Shown: positions 23,822-32,573, numbered from the stretch's first letter. The stretch is DNA of 64,000 nt from Serinicoccus kebangsaanensis (GCF_008919445.1 NZ_VSLG01000003.1:124001-188000); one strand, 5' to 3'. The notes: generated from the letters alone by a model not told the origin. Translations and numbers: made by a program.

Positions 23822-24774
23822 ACGCGTCGGGAGGCCAGGTCGGCGGCGCCGATCATGCCGGCGTCGTTGCCGAGCTGCGCCAGCACCACCGGAGTCACCT
23901 CCCGGTGCCCTCGCCCGGTGAGGTTGCGGGCGAAGGCGGCGCGCGCCGGGACCAGCACCAGGTCGCCCGCCGCGGAGACGCCCCCACCGATGACCATCAG
24001 CCCCGGGTCCAGGATCGCCGCCAGGCTGGCCAGGCCCTCCCCCGCCCAGCGCCCGATGTCCTCGAGCAGCTCGCGCGCCGCGGGGTCGCCGGCCTGCGCG
24101 ACCTCGGTCACCATGACCCCGGTGACCGCCCTCGGGTCCCCGCCGGAGGCGTCCGCGAGCGCCCCGGCGTGCGGGCTGCCGCCGGCCACCAGGTCCTGCG
24201 CCTCGCGCACCAGCGCGCTGCCCGAGGCATACACCTCCCAGCAGCCCTTGTTGCCGCAACCGCATCGGTGGCCGTCCGGGACCACCCGCATGTGGCCGAC
24301 CTCGGCGCCCATCCCGTGGCTGCCGCGCACCAGCTCCCCGTCGACCACGATCCCGCCCCCGACGCCGGTCCCGAGCGTGATGAGGACCATCTCCTCGACG
24401 TCGCGTGCCGCCCCGAACCGGAACTCGCCCCAGGCCGCGGCGTTGGCGTCGTTCTCGAGCACCACCGGCAGCCCGGTGACCTCCTCCAGCCGCGCCCGCA
24501 GCGGCTCGTCCCGCCACGCGAGGTTGGGGGCGAAGACCACGACGTCCCCGGCGCGGTCGATGAAGCCGGCGCAGGCGACCCCGACAGCCTCCACCGGGCG
24601 CTCGGGACCGAGCCGGTCCTGCAGCTCCCGCACCACGTCCCCGACGGCCTGGACGATGTCGTCCGGTGCCTGCGCCGGCGTCTCCCGCAGCGCCTGCTCG
24701 ACGATGACGCCCCCGGTCACGGCGCTGGCCGCGATCTTGGTCCCACCGATGTCCACGCCGACGCAGATGCTCAC
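23818..24774 (-). CDS. glk: ROK family glucokinase
   Basis: Phosphorylates glucose with ATP, probably as the main glucokinase. The 318-residue protein carries CVGVDIGGTKIAA (phosphate loop), the catalytic Asp in ENDANAAAWGE, LITLGTGVGGGIV and the zinc motif CGCGNKGCWEVYASGSALV. It is the first gene of the ROK pair and is closer than its partner to the length and motif spacing of characterised actinobacterial glucokinases, so it gets the symbol with moderate confidence. The GTG start at 24774 is preceded by a TAGGGT box at leaderless distance. It is divergent from the acyl-CoA ligase gene. Confidence 0.85.
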   Translation of the reverse strand: MSICVGVDIGGTKIAASAVTGGVIVEQALRETPAQAPDDIVQAVGDVVRELQDRLGPERPVEAVGVACAGFIDRAGDVVVFAPNLAWRDEPLRARLEEVTGLPVVLENDANAAAWGEFRFGAARDVEEMVLITLGTGVGGGIVVDGELVRGSHGMGAEVGHMRVVPDGHRCGCGNKGCWEVYASGSALVREAQDLVAGGSPHAGALADASGGDPRAVTGVMVTEVAQAGDPAARELLEDIGRWAGEGLASLAAILDPGLMVIGGGVSAAGDLVLVPARAAFARNLTGRGHREVTPVVLAQLGNDAGMIGAADLASRRV

Positions 24775-24780
24775 CCGTTC

Positions 24781-24786
24781 ACCCTA
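24781..24786 (-). promoter_or_regulatory. -10 box (TAGGGT) of the ROK operon, leaderless
   Basis: Minus-strand TAGGGT ends six bases before GTG 24774. Confidence 0.5.
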
Positions 24787-24851
24787 GTGCCTCCCGGGTA
24801 AGGTGATCGGGCCACCGCAGCCCACTGACCTCGACGAACTGGAGATCCTGC

Positions 24852-26651
24852 GTGCCCGAGGTGTCCGTCCCCGCCCTCGTCCCCCACGCCGACCAGGGCA
24901 CCGTGGCCGACTACCCGCGGCGCTGGGCGCGGACGCAGCCGGACCGGGTCATGGTGTCGGTCCGGCGGGACGGCGGGTGGCGCGACGTCACCGCCGCCGA
25001 GCTGCACCGGCGGGTCGACGCGTTGGCCAAGGGCTTCATGGCAGCCGGGGTGGAGCAGGGAGACCGGGTGGGGCTGATGAGCCGGACGCGGCTGGAGTGG
25101 ACCCTGGTCGACCTGGCGCTCTGGACCGCGGGGGCGGTGCCCGTGCCGATCTACGAGACCAGCTCGGTGGACCAGGTGCGCTGGATCTGCGCGGACTCGG
25201 GGATGGTGGCGGCGGTCGTGGAGGACGCGGCCATGATGGCCACCGTCTCGCAGGCGCGTGAGGGGCTGCACGAGCTGCGCGAGGTCTGGCAGATCGAGAC
25301 CGGGTCGCTGGACGAGCTGGCCTCCGCGGGCGCGGACGTCTCGGACGAGGAGCTGGAGCGGCGTCGCAGCGGGGTGGGCCGGCAGGACCTGGCGACGATC
25401 ATCTACACCTCCGGGACGACGGGTCGGCCGAAGGGCTGCGAGCTCACCCACGACAACTTCGTGTCGCTGGTCGAGAACGCCTCGGAGCGCCTGACCGAGA
25501 TCGTGGACGCGCCCGGCTCGGCCACCCTCGTCTTCCTGCCCCTGGCGCACGTCTTCGCCCGGTTCATCCAGGTGGTATGCCTGCGCTCGGGGGTGCGGAT
25601 GGGGCACACCCCGGACCCGTCGACCCTGCTGGACGACCTCGCGACCTTCCGGCCCACCTTCCTGCTCTCCGTCCCGAGGGTCTTCGAGAAGATCTACAAC
25701 GCTGCGGAGCAGCGCGCCGAGCGCGGTGGCCGCGGTCGGGGCCGGCTGTTCCGCTGGGCCGCCGGTGTCGCCGAGGACTACAGCCGCGCGCTGGAGCGCG
25801 GCTCGGTCGGGCTGGCGCTGCGGGCCCGGCACGCGGTCGCCGACCGGGCCGTCTTGGCGCGGCTGCGCGCGGCCCTGGGCGGCCGGGTGACCTACGCGAT
25901 CTCCGGCGGCGCCGCGCTCGGCGAGCACCTGGCGCACTTCTTCCGTGGCGCCGGCCTGGTGGTGCTCGAGGGCTACGGCCTCACCGAGACGACGGCCCCG
26001 GTGACCGTGAACACCCCCGACATGATCCGCATCGGCACGGTGGGGCGACCGCTGCCCGGTGCCGGGGTGCGGGTCGACGAGGGCGGGGAGGTCCTGGTCC
26101 GTGGCGCGGGCGTCTTCCGGGGCTACCGGGGAGACACCGGCACCGACGAGCTGCTCCTGCCCGACGGATGGTTCCGCACCGGCGACCTCGGCGAGCTGGA
26201 CGACGAGGGGTTCCTGCGCATCACCGGACGGCGCAAGGAGATCATCGTCACCGCCGGGGGCAAGAACGTCTCGCCGGGCCCGTTGGAGGACCGTGTGCGG
26301 GCGCACCCGCTCGTCTCGCAGTGCCTCGTCGTCGGCGAGGGACGCCCCTTCGTGGCCGCGGTCATCACCCTGGACGAGCAGATGCTGCCGGGGTGGCTGG
26401 ACCGGAAGGGCCTGTCCGGCACCGCGCCCGAGGAGGCGCCACGGCACCCGCAGGTCCGGGAGGAGCTGCAGCGCGCCGTCGACCAGGCCAACGCCACCGT
26501 CAGCCGTGCGGAGTCGATCCGTTCCTTCGTCGTGCTCGACGAGGACCTGACCGTGGCGGCTGGCCACCTGACCCCGTCGCTGAAGCTGCGACGCGCGGCG
26601 GTGACGGAGATGCTGTCGGCGCAGATCGACGCGATCTACGCCGCCCGCTGA
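24852..26651 (+). CDS. long-chain fatty acid-CoA ligase (FadD15-like)
   Basis: Activates fatty acids to acyl-CoA through an acyl-adenylate. The 599-residue protein has the AMP-binding loop TIIYTSGTTGRPKG, the ISGGAALGEHLAHFF segment, the GYGLTETTAPV motif, the WFRTGDLGELDDEGFLRITG hinge region and the C-terminal KEIIVTAGGKNVSPGPLED with the conserved lysine. The GTG start at 24852 is preceded by GGAGAT. Mycobacterial fadD15 (Rv2187) has the same place in the conserved gene order. The glucokinase gene is divergent on its left and the small Cys-rich gene is convergent on its right, two bases away. Chain length preference is not visible in the sequence. Confidence 0.93.
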   Translation: MPEVSVPALVPHADQGTVADYPRRWARTQPDRVMVSVRRDGGWRDVTAAELHRRVDALAKGFMAAGVEQGDRVGLMSRTRLEWTLVDLALWTAGAVPVPIYETSSVDQVRWICADSGMVAAVVEDAAMMATVSQAREGLHELREVWQIETGSLDELASAGADVSDEELERRRSGVGRQDLATIIYTSGTTGRPKGCELTHDNFVSLVENASERLTEIVDAPGSATLVFLPLAHVFARFIQVVCLRSGVRMGHTPDPSTLLDDLATFRPTFLLSVPRVFEKIYNAAEQRAERGGRGRGRLFRWAAGVAEDYSRALERGSVGLALRARHAVADRAVLARLRAALGGRVTYAISGGAALGEHLAHFFRGAGLVVLEGYGLTETTAPVTVNTPDMIRIGTVGRPLPGAGVRVDEGGEVLVRGAGVFRGYRGDTGTDELLLPDGWFRTGDLGELDDEGFLRITGRRKEIIVTAGGKNVSPGPLEDRVRAHPLVSQCLVVGEGRPFVAAVITLDEQMLPGWLDRKGLSGTAPEEAPRHPQVREELQRAVDQANATVSRAESIRSFVVLDEDLTVAAGHLTPSLKLRRAAVTEMLSAQIDAIYAAR

Positions 26652-26652
26652 C

Positions 26653-27000
26653 TCAGCCCGTCGCGCGGCGCGGACGCTGCACGACGGCCCGGGCGGCGTC
26701 CGCGTCCTCCGGTGCCACCAGCCCCGCACGGACGAAGGCACTGACCGCGGCGAGCTCGTCGCTGTCCAGCGCGGCCGTCACGTCCTCCTCCGGACCGACC
26801 GGCCGGTGCTCCGCCTCCGGCTCGCTGCGCGTGCCCGGCTCGGCCGGTGCTGACCGCACCGGGTCCTGCAGCCAGATCCGGCCGAGGACCGGCACGAAGC
26901 AGTCACCGCAGTGCCGTCCTCGGACCGGACAGGTCTCGCAGTCGATGAGCGCGGTGGTCGCGCCGTTCGGGCTGGGTGGTGTGGTCGGCGTCGGGTTCAT
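26653..27000 (-). CDS. small Cys-rich protein of unknown function
   Basis: A 115-residue protein I do not recognise. Near residue 20 it carries the cluster CETCPVRGRHCGDCFVP, four cysteines spaced C-x2-C-x6-C-x2-C, which resembles a metal-binding knuckle. The rest is acidic and Pro-rich, and a short helical part (LDSDELAAVSAFVRAGLV) lies towards the end. The ATG at 27000 is chosen over an earlier one at 27042 because AAGGAGGTGG lies just upstream of it. It is divergent from the exonuclease gene. In mycobacteria this region carries pimB' and ripC, which are absent here. Confidence 0.7.
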   Translation of the reverse strand: MNPTPTTPPSPNGATTALIDCETCPVRGRHCGDCFVPVLGRIWLQDPVRSAPAEPGTRSEPEAEHRPVGPEEDVTAALDSDELAAVSAFVRAGLVAPEDADAARAVVQRPRRATG

Positions 27001-27115
27001 CGGCTCCACCTCCTTCGTGGCCACGACGCTAGAGGCGTGCACCGACAGACCCCCTCACGCGGACGGATCTGAGGCTCCCCGGTTCCGCCTGCCGCGGTCT
27101 GTCGGTGGCCCCACC

Positions 27116-27121
27116 TAGCGT
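27116..27121 (+). promoter_or_regulatory. -10 box (TAGCGT) of the exonuclease gene, leaderless
   Basis: TAGCGT ends six bases before ATG 27128; no ribosome site is present. Confidence 0.55.
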
Positions 27122-27127
27122 CGGGGC

Positions 27128-28960
27128 ATGCAGATGGTGCACGAGAGGTCCGGCGGGTCGTCGACCTTCACCCAGGAGACCTTCGACGACCTCGGCACAC
27201 CGCTGGCCGACGTCACCTTCGTGGTCGTCGACCTGGAGACCACCGGCGGAGCACCCGCAGGCTCGGAGATCACCGAGGTGGGTGCGGTGAAGGTGCGCGG
27301 GGGGCAGGTCCTGGGCGAGTTCCAGACGCTGCTGCGTCCCAGCACGCCCATCCCCGCCTTCATCACGGTGCTGACCGGCATCACCAACGCCATGGTGGTC
27401 GAGGCGCCGAGGATCACGACCGTGCTGCCGCAGTTCCTGGAGTTCGCCCGCGGCAGCGTCCTGGTCGCCCACAACGCCGGCTTCGACGTCTCCTTCCTCA
27501 AGGCCGCCGCCCAGGAGACCGGTCACCCGTGGCCGTCCTTCGCGGTGCTGGACACGGTGCGGCTGGCGCGGCAGCTTGTGCACAAGGACGAGGCGCCCAA
27601 CCACAAGCTCGCCAGCCTGGCCCGGCTCTTCGGCGCGAGCACCACCCCGGACCACCGTGCCCTGCACGACGCGCGCGCCACCGTCGACGTGCTGCACGGC
27701 CTCATCGAGCGGGTGGGCAACCTCGGCGTCCACACCCTGGAGGAGCTGCAGTCCTACAGCTCGCGGGTGAGCTCGGCCCAGCGACGCAAGCGGTTCCTCG
27801 CCGAGGCGATGCCCTCCAAGCCGGGGGTGTACGTCTTCCGCGACGGGGGCGGCGCCCCGCTCTACGTCGGCACCGCCACCGACCTGCGTCGCCGCACCCT
27901 CACCTACTTCACCGCCTCCGAGACCCGGCGACGGATGGCGGAGATGGTGGGCCTCGCCGAGTCGTTGACCCCCATCGTCTGCGAGACCGCGTTGGAGGCC
28001 TCGGTCCGAGAGCTGCGCCTCATCGCCGAGCACAAGCCCCGCTACAACCGCCGCTCCCGCCACCCGGAGAAGGCGGTCTGGGTGCGCCTCACCGACGAGG
28101 CCTTCCCGCGCCTGTCGGTGGTGCGCTCGCTGAAGGATCGTGACGTCGGTGCACAGTATGCCGGCCCCTTCGGCTCCCGGCGCAGCGCCGAGGCGGCGAT
28201 CACCGCGCTGCACGAGGTGGTCCCGCTGCGCCAGTGCACCCGTCGGCTCTCGGCCCGCAGCCCGGGCAGCGACGCCTGTGTGCTGCTGGAGATCGGCAGG
28301 TGCGGAGGTCCGTGCATCGGTGTCCAGTCACCGGCCGACTACGCCGAGGTGACCAGGCGGGCCGGGCAGGTGCTCACCGGTCGCACCACGGACGCCGTCG
28401 GTGCCCTGCGCGACCGGCTGGACGAGCTGGCCGCCCAGGAGCGGTTCGAGGAGGCGCGCACGCTGCGGGACCGGATGATGGCGTTGGTGCGGGCGACGGC
28501 GCGCAGCCAGCGGCTCCGGCCCCTGACCGAGACGCCCCAGCTCATCGCCGCGCGGCGCGGCGAGAACGGCGGGTGGGAGCTGGTCTGCGTGCGGCACGGC
28601 CGCCTGGCGGGCGCCACGGTCAGCCCGCGGGGGGCCGATCCCCTGCCCTACGTCGCGGCCCTGCGAGAGACGGCCGACGTGGTCCGTCCCGGGGCGGGCC
28701 ACGGCGGACCCCACGGGTCGGATGGCGGGCCGCTGGCCGCGCTGCCGGAGGAGACCGAGCTCGTGCTGCGCTGGCTGGAGTCCCCCGGCGTCCGCCTGGT
28801 CGACCTGGACGGTGAGTGGACCTGCCCGGTGGGTGGCGCCGGGGCGAGCCGGGCCGAGCTGGAGACCCGGGCCTCCTCCTGGGCCGACGACGCCCCGCCC
28901 GGAGGCGCGCCCGCCATGCCCCGCCCGCTGGACCGGCCGGTCGGGGCGCTGCCCGCCTGA
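27128..28960 (+). CDS. DEDD exonuclease fused to UvrC/Cho-like GIY-YIG nuclease
   Basis: A 610-residue two-nuclease fusion. The N-terminal DnaQ-type exonuclease (about 28-190) has all motifs: VVVDLETTG (Asp, Glu), AHNAGFDVSFL (Asp) and HRALHDARAT (His, Asp). The second half (about 228-470) is UvrC-like, with GVYVFRDGGGAPLYVGTATDL as the GIY-YIG site, RELRLIAEHKPRYN, and a UVR helix (LDELAAQERFEEARTLRDRM). The C-terminal endonuclease V-like and HhH domains of real UvrC are missing, as in Cho. M. tuberculosis Rv2191 has this architecture and location. It probably acts in DNA repair by incising near lesions and trimming; that is inferred from the domains. Confidence 0.9.
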   Translation: MQMVHERSGGSSTFTQETFDDLGTPLADVTFVVVDLETTGGAPAGSEITEVGAVKVRGGQVLGEFQTLLRPSTPIPAFITVLTGITNAMVVEAPRITTVLPQFLEFARGSVLVAHNAGFDVSFLKAAAQETGHPWPSFAVLDTVRLARQLVHKDEAPNHKLASLARLFGASTTPDHRALHDARATVDVLHGLIERVGNLGVHTLEELQSYSSRVSSAQRRKRFLAEAMPSKPGVYVFRDGGGAPLYVGTATDLRRRTLTYFTASETRRRMAEMVGLAESLTPIVCETALEASVRELRLIAEHKPRYNRRSRHPEKAVWVRLTDEAFPRLSVVRSLKDRDVGAQYAGPFGSRRSAEAAITALHEVVPLRQCTRRLSARSPGSDACVLLEIGRCGGPCIGVQSPADYAEVTRRAGQVLTGRTTDAVGALRDRLDELAAQERFEEARTLRDRMMALVRATARSQRLRPLTETPQLIAARRGENGGWELVCVRHGRLAGATVSPRGADPLPYVAALRETADVVRPGAGHGGPHGSDGGPLAALPEETELVLRWLESPGVRLVDLDGEWTCPVGGAGASRAELETRASSWADDAPPGGAPAMPRPLDRPVGALPA

Positions 28961-28966
28961 GCGGGC
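28951..28966. terminator. hairpin overlapping the exonuclease stop codon
   Basis: GCCCGC (28951-28956) and GCGGGC (28961-28966) enclose ctga, which contains the stop codon. It lies between convergent genes and could terminate either. Confidence 0.35.
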
Positions 28967-28973
28967 GGGTGGG

Positions 28974-29255
28974 TCAGCGGTCCAGCCCCAGCGAGAAGCC
29001 CGCCTCGAGGTCGGACGAGCTGTAGGTCCGGAACGAGATGTGCGTCGTCGTCTCGAGCACGCCCTGCACCTTGTTCAGCCGGTCGGCGATGACGTCGGCG
29101 AACTCCTCGTGCTGGTTCACCCGGGCGATCGCGATCAGGTCCGGGTCGCCGGTGACGGAGTAGACCTCCCGGATGCCCTCGATCTCGGCGATCTCCTGGG
29201 CGACCTCGGGGATGCGTCCGACCTCGGCCTTGATCACGACGATGGCAGAAATCAC
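28974..29255 (-). CDS. stand-alone Lrp/AsnC ligand-binding (RAM) protein
   Basis: A 93-residue alpha-beta protein corresponding to the ligand-binding half of an Lrp/AsnC regulator without the helix-turn-helix. It shows the typical alternating pattern (AIVVIKAEVGRIPEVAQEIAEIEG, then VYSVTGDPDLIAIARV, then VQGVLETTTHISFRTY). Such proteins form oligomers and are thought to bind amino acids or to modulate full-length Lrp partners. GTG at 29255 is favoured over longer options because a TAGGGT box lies seven bases upstream. In actinobacteria it is commonly found beside the trpD/ctaE region, as here. The specific ligand is unknown. Confidence 0.88.
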   Translation of the reverse strand: MISAIVVIKAEVGRIPEVAQEIAEIEGIREVYSVTGDPDLIAIARVNQHEEFADVIADRLNKVQGVLETTTHISFRTYSSSDLEAGFSLGLDR

Positions 29256-29262
29256 GGGCACC

Positions 29263-29268
29263 ACCCTA
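29263..29268 (-). promoter_or_regulatory. -10 box (TAGGGT) of the Lrp-ligand-domain gene, leaderless
   Basis: Minus-strand TAGGGT ends seven bases before GTG 29255, which decides this start among several in-frame GTG codons. Confidence 0.5.
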
Positions 29269-29278
29269 CCGGTGCCGG

Positions 29279-29614
29279 TCATCCCCATCCCAGGTCGTGC
29301 AGACGTTCCTCGTCGATCCCGAAGTGGTGGGCGATCTCGTGGACGACCGTGACCGCGATCTCGTCCAGCAGGTCCTCCCGGTCCTCGCACATCCGCAGCA
29401 GCGGACCGCGGTAGATGAAGATCCGGTCGGGCAGCTGCGTGCCCCAGTCGCGCTCGGTGAGCGGGACGCCGTCATAGAGCCCCAGCAGTTCCGGATCGTC
29501 CGCGGGTGGCTCGTCCTCGACCAGGAAGACGACGTTGTCGAGCCGGTCCATCAGTGGCCCCGGCACCAGGTCCAGGGAGTCGCCCACCGCCTCCTCGAAC
29601 TCGGCGGCCGACAT
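29279..29614 (-). CDS. metallopeptidase family protein (zincin-like)
   Basis: A 111-residue small zincin of the family whose members end in HExxHxxGI. Here VVHEIAHHFGIDEERLHDLGWG at the C-terminus supplies two His ligands, the catalytic Glu and a further Glu/Asp. The preceding FIYRGPLLRMCEDREDLLDEIAV is also typical. The start is uncertain: ATG at 29614 (MSAAEFEEAVGD) fits homologues, but the open frame extends to 29731 inside the end of qcrB. It follows qcrB in the same direction, so it may be the last gene of the bc1 operon. Substrate and physiological role are unknown. Confidence 0.82.
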   Translation of the reverse strand: MSAAEFEEAVGDSLDLVPGPLMDRLDNVVFLVEDEPPADDPELLGLYDGVPLTERDWGTQLPDRIFIYRGPLLRMCEDREDLLDEIAVTVVHEIAHHFGIDEERLHDLGWG

Positions 29615-29669
29615 GGACAGCGCCCCGCCGTCCTCCTCGGGGGCGGGGCGCTGCTCGGTCGGGTCGGCG

Positions 29670-31478
29670 TCAGTGATGGCGGGGCGGCGCGTGCACGGCC
29701 GAACCGTGCGGGTCGCTGAAGTCGTCGTCACCGATGCTGTCGTTGACCGGCACCCCGAGCTGCGGTGAGGACGCCTCCTCCAACGCGTCGTGCTCGCCGT
29801 GGTGGTGCGCTGCCGCCAGCTCGGCGGGCGTGACCGCCGACACTGTGTCCGTGTAGAAGAAGGAGGACAGCCGGTCGCGCAGCCCGGACAGGGGGCTGCG
29901 ACGTCGCGCCACCCCGCGCCGGTCGACCTCCGGCCCCTGGGTCAGCCCGGTGGGGGTGGGCGTCTCGTAGTCGACCAGCGCCCAGCGCTCGTACTCGTCC
30001 AGCGGCTCGTGCGACTCGAAGAAGCGGCCCTCCGGGGTGCGGACGATGCGCCCGGTCTCGTTGCCGTGCAGGACCCGCTCCCGGTCGTGCCGCTGCAGCG
30101 AGAGGCAGACGCGCTTGGCCATGAAGAACACCAGCACCGGCAGCACGAAGAACAGGGTGCGGAAGAGGATGGTGAGGTCGTTGATCGACAGCCCGAGCTT
30201 GATGGCCAGGATGTCGTTGACGCAGGCGAGCGCGAGCACGAGGTACATCGAGATCGCCGCCAGGCCGATCGCGGTCCGCGTCGGGGCGTTGCGGGGACGC
30301 TGCAGGATGTGGTGCTCCCGCTTGTCCCCGGTGATCCACGCCTCGATGAACGGGTAGGCGCCCAGCACCATCCACACCAGGGGTAGCAGGACCAGCGACC
30401 CGAGGAAGATGTTGAAGCTCCACACCGTGTCGAAGAGCGTGAACTCCAGCCACCCGGGCAGCAGTCGGAGCGCTCCGTCGGAGAACCACATGTAGAAGTC
30501 CGGTTGGCTGCCGGCCGTCACCTGGGTCGGGTCGTAGGGTCCGTAGACCCACACCCCGTTGATCTGCACCAGGGCCGACACCAGTGCGGTGATGCCGAAG
30601 ACGACGAAGAAGAACCCGCCCGCCTTCGCCGCGTAGACCGGCATGATCGGGAAGCCCACGACGTTGTCGTTCGTGCGACCCGGGCCGGGGTACTGCGTGT
30701 GCTTGTGGATGACCACCAGGGCGAGGTGCAGCACGAACAGCCCGACGATGATCGCCGGCAGCAGCAGCACGTGCGCGATGTAGAGACGCGGGATGATCGA
30801 CTCGCCGGGGAATTCTCCGCCGAAGACGAAGAAGGTCATCCAGGTGCCGATCACCGGGGCCGACATCATGAAGCCGTTCATCGCCCGGATGCCGGTGCCC
30901 GACAGCAGGTCGTCGGGGAGCGAGTAGCCGGCGAAGCCCTCGATGGCGGCCAGGAGGGACAGGACGACGCCGATCACCCAGTTGATCTCGCGCGGCTTGC
31001 GGAAGGCCCCGGTGAAGAAGACCCGGGCCGCGTGCAGGGCGATGCCGACGATGAAGAACAGCGCCGACCAGTGGTGCAGCTGCCGGATGAGCAGGCCGCC
31101 CTTGACCTCGAAGCTGATGTCCAGGGTGGAGGCATAGGCCTCGGACATCCCCACGCCCTTGAGCGGGACGTAGGCCCCGTCGTAGGTGACGTGGCCCATG
31201 CTCGGGACGAACCAGAGGGTGAGGAACGTCCCGGTGATCAGCGCGATGATCATCGAGTACATCGCGATCTCGCCCAGCAGGAAGCTCCAGTGGTCGGGGA
31301 AGACCTTCTTCAGCGCGAAGCGCAGACCCTTGGCCGCGCCGACCCGCTCGTCGGCCCAGACGAGGGCGCCGGGGAACTTGGCGTCAGGACTGGACTGGTC
31401 GGTCTGGCTGACCGGGCGCTCCGGCCCGGTGTCATCGGACCGCAGGTGGTCCGCACCCTGGGGTACGTGCGTCGTCAT
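29670..31478 (-). CDS. qcrB: cytochrome bc1 complex cytochrome b subunit
   Basis: Menaquinol-oxidising membrane subunit of complex III, 602 residues. It has the di-haem four-helix core with paired His ligands (LIRQLHHWSALFF and FVLHLALVVIHKH), the Qo-site region and the additional C-terminal helices and long hydrophilic tail typical of actinobacterial QcrB. The Qo PEWY-type motif is replaced by PDFYMWFSDG, as in actinobacterial homologues. The ATG overlaps the qcrA stop by four bases. It forms an operon ctaE-qcrC-qcrA-qcrB and would assemble with the aa3 oxidase into a III2-IV2 supercomplex. Confidence 0.96.
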   Translation of the reverse strand: MTTHVPQGADHLRSDDTGPERPVSQTDQSSPDAKFPGALVWADERVGAAKGLRFALKKVFPDHWSFLLGEIAMYSMIIALITGTFLTLWFVPSMGHVTYDGAYVPLKGVGMSEAYASTLDISFEVKGGLLIRQLHHWSALFFIVGIALHAARVFFTGAFRKPREINWVIGVVLSLLAAIEGFAGYSLPDDLLSGTGIRAMNGFMMSAPVIGTWMTFFVFGGEFPGESIIPRLYIAHVLLLPAIIVGLFVLHLALVVIHKHTQYPGPGRTNDNVVGFPIMPVYAAKAGGFFFVVFGITALVSALVQINGVWVYGPYDPTQVTAGSQPDFYMWFSDGALRLLPGWLEFTLFDTVWSFNIFLGSLVLLPLVWMVLGAYPFIEAWITGDKREHHILQRPRNAPTRTAIGLAAISMYLVLALACVNDILAIKLGLSINDLTILFRTLFFVLPVLVFFMAKRVCLSLQRHDRERVLHGNETGRIVRTPEGRFFESHEPLDEYERWALVDYETPTPTGLTQGPEVDRRGVARRRSPLSGLRDRLSSFFYTDTVSAVTPAELAAAHHHGEHDALEEASSPQLGVPVNDSIGDDDFSDPHGSAVHAPPRHH

Positions 31479-32572
31479 GACTGATCATCTCCCAACAGCC
31501 CGGGGCGGTTCCGCTCCCAGAAGCTCGGTCCGACCGGCTCGCGGAACCCGCCCGCGGCCACGATGTAGCCCTCGGCGTCGACGGTGATCGGCAGCTGCGG
31601 CAGCGCGCGCTTGGCCGGGCCGAAGATCACCTTGCAGTCGTCGGTCATGTCGAAGGTGGACTGGTGGCACGGACAGAGCAGGTGGTGCGTCTGCTGCTCG
31701 TAGAGGGCCACCGGGCAGCCGACGTGGGTGCAGACCTTGGAGTAGGCCACGATGCCCTCGTAGCCCCACTCCCGCTGCTTCTGGCTCCGGATCGTGGCCG
31801 GGTCGAGCTTGACCAGGATGATCTGGTCCTTCGCCTTGGAGATCATCGCCTCCTCGGCACCGTGCTCCTCGATGGCCTCGTGCCCGACCCACCCGTCGGG
31901 CATGACGTGGAAGACCGACCCCTGGGTGACGTCCGCGGCACGGATGGCCGCCCCCGAGGGGTCGATCCGCAGCAGCGTCCCCTCCTCCCAGTGGGTGGTG
32001 TAGAGCTCCTGCCGTGGCCGCGGCCCCAGGCCGGCCACCACCGGGAGGACGAGCGGGAGGGCGAACAGGCCCAGCGCGCCACCGGCGGAGCCGAGCAGGG
32101 CGGCGCGGCGGTTGAGCTGCGAGCTGCGCCACCCGTGCGAGAGCGTCTGACCGACGGCCTGCCGGTCGTCCTCACCCGAGGACTGAGGGTGCCTCTCCTC
32201 GACGACCTCCTCGTCCGGCATGAGCGTCTTGGCCCAGTGGATGGCGCCCAGCCCGATGCACAGCAGGGACAGCCCCATGGTGACGCCGAGAGCGACGTGG
32301 AAGAGGTTGACCTCCCCGATGCCCAGCAGGTAGCCCTTGAGGTCGCGGTCGATCGCGTAGTAGGCGACGACGAACCCGATCGACGCCAGCGCCGAGATCG
32401 TGAACAGGGCGACGACCTGGAACTCCGCGCGCCGGGCGGCGCGCGGGTCCTCGTCGGCCCGCCGCGGCACGTGCGGGGGCATGCCCGGGTTCTCGAAGCG
32501 CTCAGTCACAGCGGGCGTCGCATCCCCCCGAGTGGCGGGGGCGTTCGAGTCGTCGTGGTGCGGTGTCGTCAT
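31475..32572 (-). CDS. qcrA: cytochrome bc1 complex Rieske iron-sulfur subunit
   Basis: Electron-transfer subunit of 365 residues carrying a 2Fe-2S Rieske cluster. Cluster ligands are in CTHVGCPVALYEQQTHHLLC and CPCHQSTFDM, with the two Cys-His pairs intact. Three membrane spans precede the soluble head (about 58-80, 92-118 and 160-185), the actinobacterial arrangement, compared with one in mitochondria. The N-terminus is hydrophilic and acidic. It starts one base after the qcrC stop and overlaps qcrB by four bases, as expected for subunits made in fixed ratio. Confidence 0.96.
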   Translation of the reverse strand: MTTPHHDDSNAPATRGDATPAVTERFENPGMPPHVPRRADEDPRAARRAEFQVVALFTISALASIGFVVAYYAIDRDLKGYLLGIGEVNLFHVALGVTMGLSLLCIGLGAIHWAKTLMPDEEVVEERHPQSSGEDDRQAVGQTLSHGWRSSQLNRRAALLGSAGGALGLFALPLVLPVVAGLGPRPRQELYTTHWEEGTLLRIDPSGAAIRAADVTQGSVFHVMPDGWVGHEAIEEHGAEEAMISKAKDQIILVKLDPATIRSQKQREWGYEGIVAYSKVCTHVGCPVALYEQQTHHLLCPCHQSTFDMTDDCKVIFGPAKRALPQLPITVDAEGYIVAAGGFREPVGPSFWERNRPGLLGDDQS

Positions 32573-32573
32573 C

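Noticed and set aside
22799-24517. One 572-residue ROK fusion protein
   Set aside because: The first part of that frame is the antisense-like shadow of the upstream ROK gene in another frame. The real second ROK protein starts at GTG 23821 with a GTGA overlap.
30504-31484. Rightward frame opposite qcrB
   Set aside because: It is rich in Asp, His and Gln from the reverse complement of hydrophobic codons and has no recognisable domain.
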